Source: Candidatus Nanopelagicus limnes
GTDB lineage: Bacteria; Actinomycetota; Actinomycetes; Nanopelagicales; Nanopelagicaceae
DNA length: 64,000 bases
Assembly: GCF_002287885.2 (NCBI RefSeq)
Contig: NZ_CP016768.2
Span: 248,001-312,000 of the forward strand
Direction: 5' to 3'
Below are positions 8,774 to 18,313 of this stretch, in pieces. The notes beneath the pieces were generated by a model. That model was not told the origin of the DNA. It saw nothing but the letters and a program-made list of their open reading frames with translations, and searched no databases. Position numbers and translations under genes: made by a program. Every line of letters starts with the position of its first letter. Within the stretch, counting starts at the first letter, position 1.

Positions 8774-10140
8774 TGACAACTAGTTATCCAACCTCACTTT
8801 TTTCATCAAACTTAGAGTTCACAGGTGAAAATCAATATGGCGGCGCACTCTCTATCGCTGGCTGCTCTGCTGAAAAACTAGTAAAAGAGTACGGCTCGCC
8901 CATATTTGTATTAGACCAAGATGATTTTTTTCTGCGAACTAAAGCTTGGCAAGCAGCACTAAATGAATCATTTGGTTCAGGCAAGCTTTATTACGCGGCT
9001 AAATCCTTTATCTGTGTTGAGGTTGCAAAGTGGCTTAAAGAGTTAAAAGTTGGCTTAGATGTTTGTACCGGTGGGGAATTAGCCGTTGCCCTTGCAGCTG
9101 ATTTTCCAGTAAGTGATATTGAATTTCACGGAAACAATAAGTCTGAAGCTGAAATAACTACTGCAGTAAAAAATGGTGTTGGCACGATTGTGATTGATTC
9201 CTTTGATGAATTATCGCGGGTAGTAAAGATTGCATCAGATTTAAGGAAAGTTCAGAAGGTTTATTTAAGGCTCACACCCGGTGTTGATGCACACACCCAT
9301 GAGTTCATTTCAACTGCTCATGAGGATGTGAAGTTTGGATTTTCGATTGCATCAGGGGATGCGCAAATCGCAATTGATAAATGCATGACAGAGACTTCCT
9401 TAAACTTGGCCGGTATTCATTGCCATATTGGCTCACAAATATTTGAAGTATCAGGATTTGAATTAGCAGCACAAAGATTAGTTGCAGTATTAGTTGCCTT
9501 TCGGGATAAGTACTCAAAGGAGTTAGCTGAGTTAAATCTAGGTGGCGGATATGGAATCGCTTACACAAAGAATGAAAGTGCGATTTCACCAGCGCAAGTC
9601 ATTCCCGCAATTGCGAAGGTAATCAAATCTGAATGTGAAAAGGCAAAACTTTCCGTTCCTAAAATTTCAATTGAGCCAGGCCGAGCAATTGTTGGCCCAA
9701 CAACAACAACCATATATGTGGTCGGAACAACGAAGTCAGTTACTTTAGAAAATGGCGCAAAGCGCCGTTATGTTTCAGTAGATGGTGGAATGAGTGAGAA
9801 CATCAGGCCAGCACTTTATGGCGCGACCTACTCAGCATTTCTAGCAAATAGAAATTCATCAGCAAATGCAATTAGCTCTCGAATCGTAGGAAAGCATTGC
9901 GAGAGTGGGGATATCTTGATTTCTGAAATCAACATGCCAGAGGATGTAAAAGCTGGTGACCTATTGGCAATTCCAGCAACTGGTGCATATGGTCGAAGCA
10001 TGGCTAGCAATTACAACCATATGCCAAGGCCATCTGTGATTGCAGTAATAAATGGCACTGCTCGAGAGATTTTACGCAGAGAAAATGAGGATGATTTGCT
10101 AAATCTGGATGTAATTCAAGCGCCACGGCAACTGTCATAA
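8773..10140 (+). CDS. lysA: Diaminopimelate decarboxylase
   Basis: PLP enzyme converting meso-diaminopimelate to L-lysine, 455 residues as expected. It is a fold-type III alanine-racemase-like barrel: YYAAKSF holds the PLP lysine, HCHIGSQI and the glycine-rich LNLGGGYGI are typical, and EPGRAIVGP binds the phosphate. The C-terminal beta domain has DGGMSENIRPALYGA and the active-site Cys motif HCESGDIL. It overlaps argS by one base and precedes hom by 18 bp. Confidence 0.97.
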   Translation: MTTSYPTSLFSSNLEFTGENQYGGALSIAGCSAEKLVKEYGSPIFVLDQDDFFLRTKAWQAALNESFGSGKLYYAAKSFICVEVAKWLKELKVGLDVCTGGELAVALAADFPVSDIEFHGNNKSEAEITTAVKNGVGTIVIDSFDELSRVVKIASDLRKVQKVYLRLTPGVDAHTHEFISTAHEDVKFGFSIASGDAQIAIDKCMTETSLNLAGIHCHIGSQIFEVSGFELAAQRLVAVLVAFRDKYSKELAELNLGGGYGIAYTKNESAISPAQVIPAIAKVIKSECEKAKLSVPKISIEPGRAIVGPTTTTIYVVGTTKSVTLENGAKRRYVSVDGGMSENIRPALYGATYSAFLANRNSSANAISSRIVGKHCESGDILISEINMPEDVKAGDLLAIPATGAYGRSMASNYNHMPRPSVIAVINGTAREILRRENEDDLLNLDVIQAPRQLS

Positions 10141-10146
10141 GTTTGA

Positions 10147-10152
10147 GATACT
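10147..10152 (+). promoter_or_regulatory. Possible -10 (GATACT) before hom
   Basis: GATACT lies in the 18-bp lysA-hom gap and ends 6 nt before the hom ATG, a leaderless spacing. Its first base differs from TANNNT. It may give an extra promoter for the threonine genes inside the longer operon. Confidence 0.35.
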
Positions 10153-10158
10153 TCTCCA

Positions 10159-11442
10159 ATGAAATCTCTTAAAGTCGGCATGCTTGGCTGCGGCACAGTT
10201 GGCTCTCAGATTGCCCGCTTGTTGGTCGCAAATAAAGCAGATCTAACTTCACGTGCTGGAGCACAAATTGAATTAGTGAAGGTGGCTGTAAGAGATGCCA
10301 AAGTAAAACGCGATGGAGTACCAGATAATTTAATTACCACAGACGCTAACTCAATTGTGAATGATCCAAACATTGATTTAATCATTGAAGTTATTGGTGG
10401 CATCTCACCTGCAAAAGAATTGATTTTAACTGCATTAAAAAATGGCAAATCAGTTGTTACTGCTAATAAAGCATTACTAGCTAAAGATGGCGCAGAGCTT
10501 TATGAAGCAGCAAATAAGGCAAATGTTGATTTGTATTATGAAGCAGCGGTTGCTGGCGCCATTCCAATTTTACGACCACTTCGTGAATCATTAGTTGGCG
10601 ATCAAGTTATTAGGATTATGGGAATTGTAAATGGAACTACAAATTACATACTTACCAAGATGGATGAAAGTGGCACTGCATTTGCTGACGCACTCAAGCA
10701 GGCACAAGATTTAGGGTTTGCAGAAGCGGATCCAACCGCGGATGTTGAAGGTTTTGATGCAGCTGATAAAGCAGCAATTTTAGCGGGCTTAGCATTTCAC
10801 TCTAGAGTTACAGATAAAGATGTTTACCGTGAAGGAATTTCAAAAATTACAGCAACTGATGTCAAAGTAGCCAAAGCCATGGAGATGGTAATTAAGTTAC
10901 TAGCAATTACCGAATTGACTGCTGCTGGTGAAATTTCTGTAAGAGTGCATCCAGCTTTGATTTCTCGCAATCATCCACTTGCATCAGTTAGAGAGTCATA
11001 CAACGCGGTATTCGTAGAGGCAAAATCTGCTGGTCAAATGATGTTCTATGGCAGAGGTGCTGGTGGTGAGCCAACAGCAAGTGCGGTACTAGGTGATTTA
11101 GTTGCTATTGCCCGTCATAAAATTTCAGGTGGGATTGGTCCAAAAGAGAGTGATTACGCATCCTTAAAAATTGCACCAATTGGTCAAACAAAAACTAAGT
11201 ATTTAATTAGATTAAATGTGGCTGATAAACCTGGTGTTTTAGAGTCTGTTGCCCATGTCTTTGCCGCTCATAGTGTTTCAATTCAAACTGTTAGACAAAC
11301 TGGCGCTGGTGATAAAGCTGAATTAATTGTTATGACTCATAGTTCAACAGAGTCAGCACTTTCTGCCACCGTTAAAGATTTGAGCAATTTACCCGCAGTA
11401 ACTGATGTTGCAAGTGTGCTTAGAGTTGAAGGTGCAATGTAA
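10159..11442 (+). CDS. hom: Homoserine dehydrogenase
   Basis: Reduces aspartate semialdehyde to homoserine with NAD(P)H, the branch point to threonine and methionine. It has 427 residues. The Rossmann motif [16 protein letters not shown] is at the N-terminus, and the catalytic region includes NGTTNYILT and [22 protein letters not shown]. The C-terminal ACT domain (about 345-427), beginning at [15 protein letters not shown], predicts feedback inhibition by threonine. It overlaps thrC by one base. Confidence 0.97.
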   Translation: MKSLKVGMLGCGTVGSQIARLLVANKADLTSRAGAQIELVKVAVRDAKVKRDGVPDNLITTDANSIVNDPNIDLIIEVIGGISPAKELILTALKNGKSVVTANKALLAKDGAELYEAANKANVDLYYEAAVAGAIPILRPLRESLVGDQVIRIMGIVNGTTNYILTKMDESGTAFADALKQAQDLGFAEADPTADVEGFDAADKAAILAGLAFHSRVTDKDVYREGISKITATDVKVAKAMEMVIKLLAITELTAAGEISVRVHPALISRNHPLASVRESYNAVFVEAKSAGQMMFYGRGAGGEPTASAVLGDLVAIARHKISGGIGPKESDYASLKIAPIGQTKTKYLIRLNVADKPGVLESVAHVFAAHSVSIQTVRQTGAGDKAELIVMTHSSTESALSATVKDLSNLPAVTDVASVLRVEGAM

Positions 11443-12521
11443 TGGGATTATTTGGAAAAAAAGGCGCGCACCAGTGGCGGGGAGTAATTGATGAGTATCG
11501 TCGTTGGCTACCTGTAACTGATCAAACTCCAGTTATTTCACTGCGCGAGGGTGGCACACCACTTGTTTATGCATGTGTCTTATCTGAAATGTTAGGAAAT
11601 CAAGTTTGGTTAAAAGTTGAGGGAACTAACCCAACTGGATCATTTAAAGATCGCGGTATGACGATGGCAATATCTAAAGCAGCCGAAGATGGCGCTAAGG
11701 CAGTAATTTGTGCATCAACTGGAAACACAAGTGCAAGTGCGGCAGCTTATGCAAGCAAAGCTGAGATGAAACCAGTTGTGCTAGTTCCACAAGGCAAAAT
11801 TGCAATGGGCAAATTAGCGCAAGCAATTGCACATGGTGCTATTTTGTTACAAGTAAAAGGAAATTTTGATGATTGCTTAATGCTGGCTAGACAGCTATCT
11901 GAAAATTACCCAGTTTCACTAGTTAACTCAGTTAATCCATATCGAATTGAAGGACAAAAAACTGCAGCCTTTGAAGTTGTTGATATGTTGGGATTTGCAC
12001 CAGACATCCATGCGATGCCAGTTGGTAACGCTGGAAATATCACTGCCTATTGGAAGGGCTATCAAGAGTATAAAAAAGCAGGAATGTCTAAATCACTTCC
12101 GATGATGTGGGGATTTCAAGCAGCGGGAGCTGCGCCGATTGTAAAAAATAAAATTGTTAAGAATCCAGAAACAATTGCAACCGCAATCCGAATTGGAAAT
12201 CCTGCATCATGGGATCAAGCAGTTGCTGCTCAAGTTGGCTCAAAGGGATTAATTAATTCTGTAACAGATAAAGAAATTCTAAGTGCCTATCGTTTGGTCG
12301 CAGCAAAAGAGGGCATATTTGTTGAGCCTTCAAGTGCGGCCGGAATTGCAGGCTTAATTAAATTGAAAGCACTTAAAAAACTGCCAAAGGATAAAACCAT
12401 CGTGGTGACTGTCACTGGTAATGGCTTAAAGGATGTTCAGTGGGTTTTAAACTCCTCAGCCAAACCAATTGTTATTCCAGTTGATGTTAAAAAAGCGGCC
12501 AAAGTAATTGGACTTAAATAA
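11442..12521 (+). CDS. thrC: Threonine synthase
   Basis: PLP enzyme converting O-phosphohomoserine to threonine, 359 residues as in the short (class I) actinobacterial form. [14 protein letters not shown] contains the PLP lysine, and [13 protein letters not shown] and PVGNAGNI form the phosphate-binding loops. It overlaps both hom and thrB by one base, which implies translational coupling. Confidence 0.97.
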   Translation: MGLFGKKGAHQWRGVIDEYRRWLPVTDQTPVISLREGGTPLVYACVLSEMLGNQVWLKVEGTNPTGSFKDRGMTMAISKAAEDGAKAVICASTGNTSASAAAYASKAEMKPVVLVPQGKIAMGKLAQAIAHGAILLQVKGNFDDCLMLARQLSENYPVSLVNSVNPYRIEGQKTAAFEVVDMLGFAPDIHAMPVGNAGNITAYWKGYQEYKKAGMSKSLPMMWGFQAAGAAPIVKNKIVKNPETIATAIRIGNPASWDQAVAAQVGSKGLINSVTDKEILSAYRLVAAKEGIFVEPSSAAGIAGLIKLKALKKLPKDKTIVVTVTGNGLKDVQWVLNSSAKPIVIPVDVKKAAKVIGLK

Positions 12522-13471
12522 TGGCATCTAAACGCAACGCAAGCGGACTTACTTTTAAAGCAACCATGGCGCAGATCAGCGTGCCAGCAACTAGTGCAAA
12601 TATTGGTCCAGGATTTGATTGCTTTGGATTAGCGCTAGAACTTCGCGATCGATATGCCGCACAGGTTTTAGATGATGAAACATTTGATGTTGATGTAACT
12701 GGTGAAGGCGCAGATGAAGTAAAAAAAGATTCTAAAAACTTAGTTATTAAATCTATGCTTCGTGGGTTTGAACATATGGGCGGCAAGCCAAGAGGTATTG
12801 CACTTCGAGCTCTAAATGTAATTCCTCATGGCCGAGGTCTTGGATCATCAGCAAGCGCCATAGTTGGAGGCTTAGCATTAGCACGATCTTTAGTTTTAAC
12901 TGGTGAGCAATATATGAGTGATGATGATTTGATTACTTTAGCAACCGAGCTAGAAGGACATCCAGATAATGTTGCAGCTGCCTTTTATGGTGGCGCCACA
13001 ATTGCTTGGGTTGAATCAAAGACTAATAATGATGGATCAAATACAAATATTGGTAAAGCTGTAAGTCTTAAAGTTGATGATCGAATCAAAGCGCTTCTAT
13101 TGGTGCCAGATAATCAGTTAGCAACTGCAAAGGCGAGAAAGTTATTGCCAGAGAGCATCCCTCACCCGGATGCAGTTTTAAACTCAGCTAGAACAGCTTT
13201 GCTTGTGCATGCGTTAGCTGAGCGACCTGATTTATTATTTACAGCCACTGAAGACTTATTACACCAAAGTTACCGAGCACAAGCGATGCCAAAAACGATT
13301 GCATTAGTTGATAAGTTAAGAGGAGCAGGACTTGCAGCAGTTGTCTCTGGCGCTGGACCTTCAGTAATGGTTCTTTATGCAGGTGGTGAGGATGAGATTG
13401 ACCAGCTGCAATCAATAGCTCCCGGCTTTAGCGCCATGAAGTTAGCGATTGCAAAGGCAGGGGTTCAGTAG
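12521..13471 (+). CDS. thrB: Homoserine kinase
   Basis: GHMP-family kinase phosphorylating homoserine, 316 residues. It has the N-terminal VPATSANIGPGFDCFGLAL, the ATP-binding glycine loop PHGRGLGSSASAIVGG, EGHPDNVAAAFYGG and the C-terminal GHMP motif GAGPSVMVL. The ATG at 12521 overlaps the thrC stop. A second in-frame ATG at 12566 (MAQISVPATS) fits the family N-terminus equally well, so the first 15 residues are uncertain. It is the last gene of the threonine run. Confidence 0.95.
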   Translation: MASKRNASGLTFKATMAQISVPATSANIGPGFDCFGLALELRDRYAAQVLDDETFDVDVTGEGADEVKKDSKNLVIKSMLRGFEHMGGKPRGIALRALNVIPHGRGLGSSASAIVGGLALARSLVLTGEQYMSDDDLITLATELEGHPDNVAAAFYGGATIAWVESKTNNDGSNTNIGKAVSLKVDDRIKALLLVPDNQLATAKARKLLPESIPHPDAVLNSARTALLVHALAERPDLLFTATEDLLHQSYRAQAMPKTIALVDKLRGAGLAAVVSGAGPSVMVLYAGGEDEIDQLQSIAPGFSAMKLAIAKAGVQ

Positions 13472-13510
13472 CCCATTTTCCCTATATATCTAGGGTGTGG
13501 TAGATTTACC

Positions 13511-13531
13511 TCTGTCGGAAAGTGCGACAGA
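13511..13531 (+). promoter_or_regulatory. Stem-loop in the rho leader
   Basis: TCTGTCG (13511-13517) pairs with CGACAGA (13525-13531) around a 7-nt loop, in the 160-bp gap between thrB and rho. No T run follows, so it is not a standard terminator. A second, weaker ACCC/GGGT pair lies at 13581-13594. The leader may serve rho autoregulation, which is known in other bacteria; the mechanism here is inference. Confidence 0.45.
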
Positions 13532-13631
13532 TAAATAAGCAAAAAAATCCCAAAATAAAAATACTTTTTTTCGCGGGATCACCCTCATACGGGTAATAAA
13601 AAAAATAAAAAGAAAGAATGGCAATATATAA

Positions 13632-15263
13632 ATGGCAGAGAAAAAATCAACCAATCGCGCAGACGCGGTTGAGTTAGTGGATATGGCACTAGGTGATCTT
13701 AAAAAGGTTGCTGGTCAACTTGGAATTGAAAATGCCTCCACACTTAAGAAAGCAGAGTTAGTCCAATCTATTGGAGACCTGCAGGCCGCGAATCGCGAAG
13801 CCGCTAAAAATGAACGAGAGGCTCGTCGTATGGAACGACAGAACAATCGAAATAATAAAAATAACAATTCTGAGGCAGAGGATAACGAATCTAGCCAAGA
13901 TAGCTCACCTAATAATTCAAACAGCAACTCCTCAGGTGGATATGGCGATTCTGACCGAAGCGATAACAATCGTAGGTTTGGTAACCGAGACAACAATCGA
14001 CGAGATCGCGGTCGTGACCGTAATCGAGATCGTGGAAATCGTGAGCGCGGGAACCGTGAAGAGCGTGAAATTGTCGTTGGACCAGATGATGTATTACTTC
14101 CAGTCGGCGGCCTACTAGATATTTTAGATAGCTTTGCATTTATTAGAACTGGTGGATATTTGCCATCACCTAATGATGTTTATGTTTCACTACAACAGGT
14201 AAGAAAGTATGGCCTGCGTAAAGGTGATGTGATTACTGGATCTGTGCGTGAACCTAAAGAGGGTGAACGCCGTGAAAAATTTAACGCACTCGTCAGAGTA
14301 GAGACTGTAAATAGTGTTGAGCCTGAGAATGCAAAAGAGCGAGTTGAATTTTCAAAGTTAGTTCCACTTTATCCGCAGGAAAGATTGCGGCTTGAGACTG
14401 AACCAAACGTTCTAACCACCAGAATTATTGATTTAATCTCACCAATTGGTAAAGGCCAACGTGGTTTGATTGTTTCACCTCCTAAGGCTGGTAAAACAAT
14501 GGTTCTGCAAGCAATCGCAAATGCCATCACAACTAATAATCCAGAGTGTCATTTAATGGTTGTCTTAGTTGATGAGCGTCCTGAAGAGGTAACTGATATG
14601 CAGCGATCAGTAAAGGGTGAGGTAATTGCCTCAACATTTGATCGCCCAGCAGATGATCACACCACAGTTGCTGAGCTTGCAATTGAACGTGCCAAAAGAT
14701 TAGTTGAGCTAGGACATGATGTTGTGGTGTTACTAGATTCAATTACTCGACTTGGACGTGCGTATAACATCGCAGCTCCTGCCTCTGGTCGAATTCTCTC
14801 CGGTGGAGTTGATTCAGCTGCGCTTTATCCACCAAAGAAATTCTTCGGTGCTGCTAGAAATATTGAAAATGGTGGCTCACTAACTATTTTGGCAACAGCT
14901 TTGATTGATACTGGATCAAAGATGGATGAAGTTATTTTCGAAGAGTTCAAAGGAACTGGAAATATGGAACTTATCCTCAACCGTAAGTTTGCTGACAAGC
15001 GAATTTTCCCTGCAGTTGATGTGGTTGCATCTGGAACTCGTAAGGAAGAAATTCTTATGGGAACTGAAGAGTTAAGCATTGTTTGGCGTTTGCGCCGAGT
15101 GCTACACGCACTTGAGCCACAGCAAGCACTTGAGTTACTCCTGGAGAAGATGAAAGGAACCAAATCAAATGTTGAGTTCCTTCTTCAAATCCAAAAGACC
15201 ACTACCGGTGGAGATATGCCAACTGGAAATGGATCTAACAAGCAGGAGAGTGATCAGGCTTAA
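13632..15263 (+). CDS. rho: Transcription termination factor Rho
   Basis: Hexameric RNA-dependent ATPase that terminates untranslated transcripts, 543 residues. The Rho-N helical domain (about 10-55) is followed by a disordered Asn/Arg/Asp-rich insert (about 55-145). Then come the RNA-binding CSD (about 145-230) and the ATPase core with Walker A SPPKAGKTM, Walker B VVVLLDSITRLGRAYN and the Q/R-loop region GGVDSAAL. Large N-terminal inserts are usual in Actinobacteria; here it is N-rich rather than G/A-rich. No clear Shine-Dalgarno precedes the ATG. A hairpin follows the gene, then rpmE. Confidence 0.97.
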   Translation: MAEKKSTNRADAVELVDMALGDLKKVAGQLGIENASTLKKAELVQSIGDLQAANREAAKNEREARRMERQNNRNNKNNNSEAEDNESSQDSSPNNSNSNSSGGYGDSDRSDNNRRFGNRDNNRRDRGRDRNRDRGNRERGNREEREIVVGPDDVLLPVGGLLDILDSFAFIRTGGYLPSPNDVYVSLQQVRKYGLRKGDVITGSVREPKEGERREKFNALVRVETVNSVEPENAKERVEFSKLVPLYPQERLRLETEPNVLTTRIIDLISPIGKGQRGLIVSPPKAGKTMVLQAIANAITTNNPECHLMVVLVDERPEEVTDMQRSVKGEVIASTFDRPADDHTTVAELAIERAKRLVELGHDVVVLLDSITRLGRAYNIAAPASGRILSGGVDSAALYPPKKFFGAARNIENGGSLTILATALIDTGSKMDEVIFEEFKGTGNMELILNRKFADKRIFPAVDVVASGTRKEEILMGTEELSIVWRLRRVLHALEPQQALELLLEKMKGTKSNVEFLLQIQKTTTGGDMPTGNGSNKQESDQA

Positions 15264-15280
15264 TTAATGCCTAAATTTTG

Positions 15281-15299
15281 ACTGCTCTGCCCGAGCAGT
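15281..15299 (+). terminator. Probable terminator after rho
   Basis: ACTGCTC (15281-15287) pairs with GAGCAGT (15293-15299) over a 5-nt loop and is followed by a broken T tract (TTATTCTTTA). It would separate rho from rpmE, though read-through is plausible because the T tract is weak. Confidence 0.6.
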
Positions 15300-15389
15300 T
15301 ATTCTTTACCCCTCTAGTACTTCACTAGTCCTACTGGTTCACAAATGTTCTAACAAGAAAATTTGATCCAGTAATAATCAAGGAGAAAT

Positions 15390-15614
15390 ATGAAGAACGA
15401 AATCCACCCACAGTATGTCGAGACCAAGGTAACTTGTGGTTGCGGTGAAGTTTTCACTACCCGCAGCACAAAAGAGAATGGCTCAATTTATGTTGAAGTT
15501 TGTTCTGTATGCCACCCTTTTTATACCGGTAAGCAGAGAATTCTTGATACCGGCGGTCGCGTAGCTAAATTCCAAGAGCGTTTCGGAAAGGCTGACAAAA
15601 GCGGCACTAAGTAG
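15390..15614 (+). CDS. rpmE: 50S ribosomal protein L31
   Basis: Large-subunit protein of 74 residues with the zinc-binding (C+) pattern: Cys in TCGCGEVF and in [17 protein letters not shown] 15390 has an AAGGAG site at about 15380. It is flanked by hairpins on both sides, so it can be transcribed alone. It lies next to rho and prfA as in other Actinobacteria. Confidence 0.97.
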   Translation: MKNEIHPQYVETKVTCGCGEVFTTRSTKENGSIYVEVCSVCHPFYTGKQRILDTGGRVAKFQERFGKADKSGTK

Positions 15615-15622
15615 TTTTCTTT

Positions 15623-15670
15623 AAGAGAGCGCACCTAAACATCGAAAGATGTGGTGCGCTCTCTTTTTTA
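15623..15670 (+). terminator. Strong intrinsic terminator after rpmE
   Basis: A 13-bp GC-rich stem (15623-15635 with 15653-15665) is extended by an inner 5-bp ACATC/GATGT stem closed by a GAAA tetraloop. It is followed by TTTTTT. It ends the rpmE transcript 36 bp before prfA. Confidence 0.92.
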
Positions 15671-15705
15671 ATTTCTTAGCTCATAATTTTTGAAAGGAGG
15701 ATCAG

Positions 15706-16785
15706 ATGGAACGCTTTGCCAAAGTTAATGAGTTGTTAGCTGAGTATGAATCACTTGAAGCGCAAATGGCTGATCCCTCTATTCACGCTGATCAAAATAA
15801 AGCACGAGCACTTGGAAAGCGTTATGCCCAACTTGGTCCAGTAATTGCTGGCTATCGTGCATATAAGTTAGCTGAAGAGGATTTAATTGCTGGTAAAGAA
15901 TTAGCAGAATCAGATGAATCCTTTGCCTCTGAAATAGTTGCATTAGAGAAGACCAAAGATGATGCAGCAGCTCTATTGGAGGAGTTATTACTACCTCGAG
16001 ATCCAAATGATGATCGTGATGTAATTATGGAAATTAAAGCAGGCGCCGGTGGAGATGAATCTGCAATATTTGCTGGTGATCTATTTCGAATGTATTCAAG
16101 ATATGCTGAAAAGCAAGGTTGGAAGGTTGAAGTTATTGATACAACGCCAAGTGATATGGGCGGCTATAAAGATATGTCGGTTGCGATTAAGTCCAAAGGT
16201 GTAGCAAAACCAGGACAAACACCATATGCAAAACTAAAATTTGAAGGCGGAGTCCACCGAGTGCAACGAGTACCAGAGACTGAATCACAGGGCCGGATTC
16301 ACACTTCAGCTGCTGGAGTTTTAATCTTGCCAGAGGCAGAAGAGATTGATGTTGATATAAATATGAATGATCTTCGAGTCGATGTTTATCGCTCATCTGG
16401 CCCTGGCGGACAAAGCGTTAATACAACTGACTCGGCGGTACGAATTACACATGTTCCAACTGGAATTGTGGTCTCCTGCCAGAATGAGAAAAGCCAATTA
16501 CAAAACAAAGAATCCGCACTTCGTATTTTGCGAGCTCGAATGTTGGCCGCAGCACAGGAAGAGGCAGAGCGAATTGCATCTGCTGAACGTAAAAACCAAG
16601 TGAGAACTGTTGATCGAAGTGAGCGAATTAGAACTTACAATTTTCCAGAAAATCGTTTAAGTGATCACCGCGTAAATTACAAGGCCAACAACTTAGATTC
16701 AGTAATGAATGGTGATTTGGAGGCGGTAATTCAATCTTTAATCGATGCAGACCGCACCGCAAAATTATCAGCAGGTAACTCTTGA
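15706..16785 (+). CDS. prfA: Peptide chain release factor 1
   Basis: Recognises UAA and UAG stops and triggers peptide release, 359 residues. The decoding tripeptide region reads [10 protein letters not shown] (PxT motif). The catalytic GGQ is in [18 protein letters not shown] strong AAAGGAGG site precedes the ATG. It overlaps prmC by 4 bases; PrmC methylates the GGQ glutamine. Confidence 0.98.
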   Translation: MERFAKVNELLAEYESLEAQMADPSIHADQNKARALGKRYAQLGPVIAGYRAYKLAEEDLIAGKELAESDESFASEIVALEKTKDDAAALLEELLLPRDPNDDRDVIMEIKAGAGGDESAIFAGDLFRMYSRYAEKQGWKVEVIDTTPSDMGGYKDMSVAIKSKGVAKPGQTPYAKLKFEGGVHRVQRVPETESQGRIHTSAAGVLILPEAEEIDVDINMNDLRVDVYRSSGPGGQSVNTTDSAVRITHVPTGIVVSCQNEKSQLQNKESALRILRARMLAAAQEEAERIASAERKNQVRTVDRSERIRTYNFPENRLSDHRVNYKANNLDSVMNGDLEAVIQSLIDADRTAKLSAGNS

Positions 16786-17636
16786 AAGAGCTGCTAAGAG
16801 CAGCGTTTTCGCAGTTTGAAAAAAACCAAATTGCGACGGTAGATGCTGAGTTGTTACTAGCTCACCTACTAGGTGTATCAAGAAAACAAATCCATAGCCA
16901 AGGAATTGAATTAAATGATGCTGACCGAGAAAAAATCACTGCTGAATTTAATGATCTAATCAATCAGAGATTGATGGGAAGGCCAGTTCAATACATAACT
17001 GGCAGTGCAGCATTTCGATATTTAGAACTTGAAGTTGGTGAAGGCGTTTTAATCCCTCGACCAGAAACTGAGTTAATTGTTGACCGAGTGATTGGTCATT
17101 TAATCTCTGCAGCAGATAAAGAGCAAGCAAAAAGTGTTATTGAATTGGGTGCTGGTTCTGGAGCAATAAGTATTGCAATCGCATCCGAAGCAACTTTAAA
17201 GGGCTTAAAGGTGAGCATGGTGGCAGTTGAAAAATCACCGGAGGCTGCAGCCTGGTTAAACAAAAATATTGCAAAATATGATCTACCAATTCGGGTAGTC
17301 ATTGAAGATGTTGCAACCGCGCTGCCAGATGTAAAAGCAGATGTAGTTGTTGCAAATCCGCCTTACATTCCTAATGATGAGAAGTTGCCAATTGAGGTAG
17401 CAAATTTTGAACCTGAGATGGCACTTCGTGGTGGACCAGTTGATGGGATGCAGATTCCCAAATTATTTATTGATGCAGCAACTAGGCTATTAAAGCCAGG
17501 TGGATTTTTCATTACCGAACACCATGAGAAGCAAGGTGAATTAATTAGGGGTGCATTAGCGAAGGAGTATTTACCTGCGCAAACTCATGCCGATCTAACT
17601 GGCAGAGATAGATTTACTAGTGCGGTAAAGCGGTAA
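16782..17636 (+). CDS. prmC: Release-factor glutamine methyltransferase PrmC/HemK
   Basis: SAM-dependent enzyme that N5-methylates the GGQ glutamine of RF1/RF2, 284 residues. The N-terminal helical domain (about 1-80) and linker [11 protein letters not shown] are followed by SAM-binding [14 protein letters not shown] and the catalytic NPPY motif in [11 protein letters not shown]. The start is TTG at 16782, overlapping the prfA stop (TTGA); no other start fits the family N-terminus. Confidence 0.95.
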   Translation: MKELLRAAFSQFEKNQIATVDAELLLAHLLGVSRKQIHSQGIELNDADREKITAEFNDLINQRLMGRPVQYITGSAAFRYLELEVGEGVLIPRPETELIVDRVIGHLISAADKEQAKSVIELGAGSGAISIAIASEATLKGLKVSMVAVEKSPEAAAWLNKNIAKYDLPIRVVIEDVATALPDVKADVVVANPPYIPNDEKLPIEVANFEPEMALRGGPVDGMQIPKLFIDAATRLLKPGGFFITEHHEKQGELIRGALAKEYLPAQTHADLTGRDRFTSAVKR

Positions 17637-17644
17637 GAGAAGTT

Positions 17645-18304
17645 ATGGCAGAGCGTATTTCGTTAATCAACTCTTCAGATCACTTATTTACTGAAGCTAT
17701 TGATACTGCCCTTAGATACTTAAGATCAGGTGAGGTAATAATCGCTGCCGCCGAGCATGGTTATGTTTACCTGGCTAACGCCTTTGATAAGGATGCGGTA
17801 AATGCTATTCAGATATTGCGGGCAAACCCCGCAGCAACAACTTTGCAAGTTTTAGTTTGCGACAAGAAAATGGCATCCGGAGTGTGTACTGCGCTAACTG
17901 TTCAACAAGAGGCTTTACTTGAAAAGTTCTGGCCAGGATTATTCTCAGTAACAGTTAAAGCACAACCTGGATTGACATGGAATTTAGGTGATGATCGCAG
18001 ACTTGGAAAAGTAAATTTACGTGCACCAAATAGAAAATTTATCTCTGCTTTGCTGGAGCAATCAGGACCACTTGCTACATCTTCAGCTGCTTTAATTGGC
18101 AAGCCAACAATCTTAGATTTAAACACTTTAAATATTTATGAAAGTGATGTTGGGGCAATTTTTGATGAGGCAGTTTTACCCGCTGGCCCATTATCGACAT
18201 GGGTTGAGTTTTCTGAGAATGAAATCACACTCCAACGAGTAGGGGCCATTTCATTAGAACAATTACAAGCGCTAGTTCCTACTATTTCTGCCCCAACCCT
18301 TTAG
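17645..18304 (+). CDS. Degenerate Sua5/YrdC/TsaC-family protein
   Basis: By position (between prmC and glyA/wecA) and overall pattern this is the homologue of the actinobacterial YrdC-domain protein that makes threonylcarbamoyl-AMP for t6A tRNA modification. The 219 residues keep the fold landmarks FWPGLFSVTV and SSAALIGKP. The key substrate motifs are altered: the usual PTDTVYGLG reads AAAEHGYVYLA, the KGRP motif with its Lys and Arg reads RANPAATT, SSAN reads SSAA, and the late STIVD reads STWVE. Either it has lost the classical reaction or it is very divergent. It starts at ATG 17645, 8 bp after prmC. Confidence 0.8.
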   Translation: MAERISLINSSDHLFTEAIDTALRYLRSGEVIIAAAEHGYVYLANAFDKDAVNAIQILRANPAATTLQVLVCDKKMASGVCTALTVQQEALLEKFWPGLFSVTVKAQPGLTWNLGDDRRLGKVNLRAPNRKFISALLEQSGPLATSSAALIGKPTILDLNTLNIYESDVGAIFDEAVLPAGPLSTWVEFSENEITLQRVGAISLEQLQALVPTISAPTL

Positions 18305-18307
18305 GCT
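18302..18307 (+). promoter_or_regulatory. -10 hexamer TAGGCT before glyA
   Basis: TAGGCT overlaps the stop codon of the YrdC-like gene and ends 6 nt before the glyA ATG, with no Shine-Dalgarno. It would allow a separate leaderless glyA transcript. Confidence 0.45.
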
Positions 18308-18313
18308 TGGCAT

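Noticed and set aside
13618..13677. Short overlapping frame starting at ATG 13618 just before rho
   Set aside because: About 19 codons, no Shine-Dalgarno and no recognisable peptide; too weak to call a leader peptide.
13985..14055. Repeated GATCG/CGTGA-type units resembling a short repeat array
   Set aside because: They encode the Arg/Asp/Asn repeats of the Rho insert; there are no regular spacers, so it is not CRISPR.
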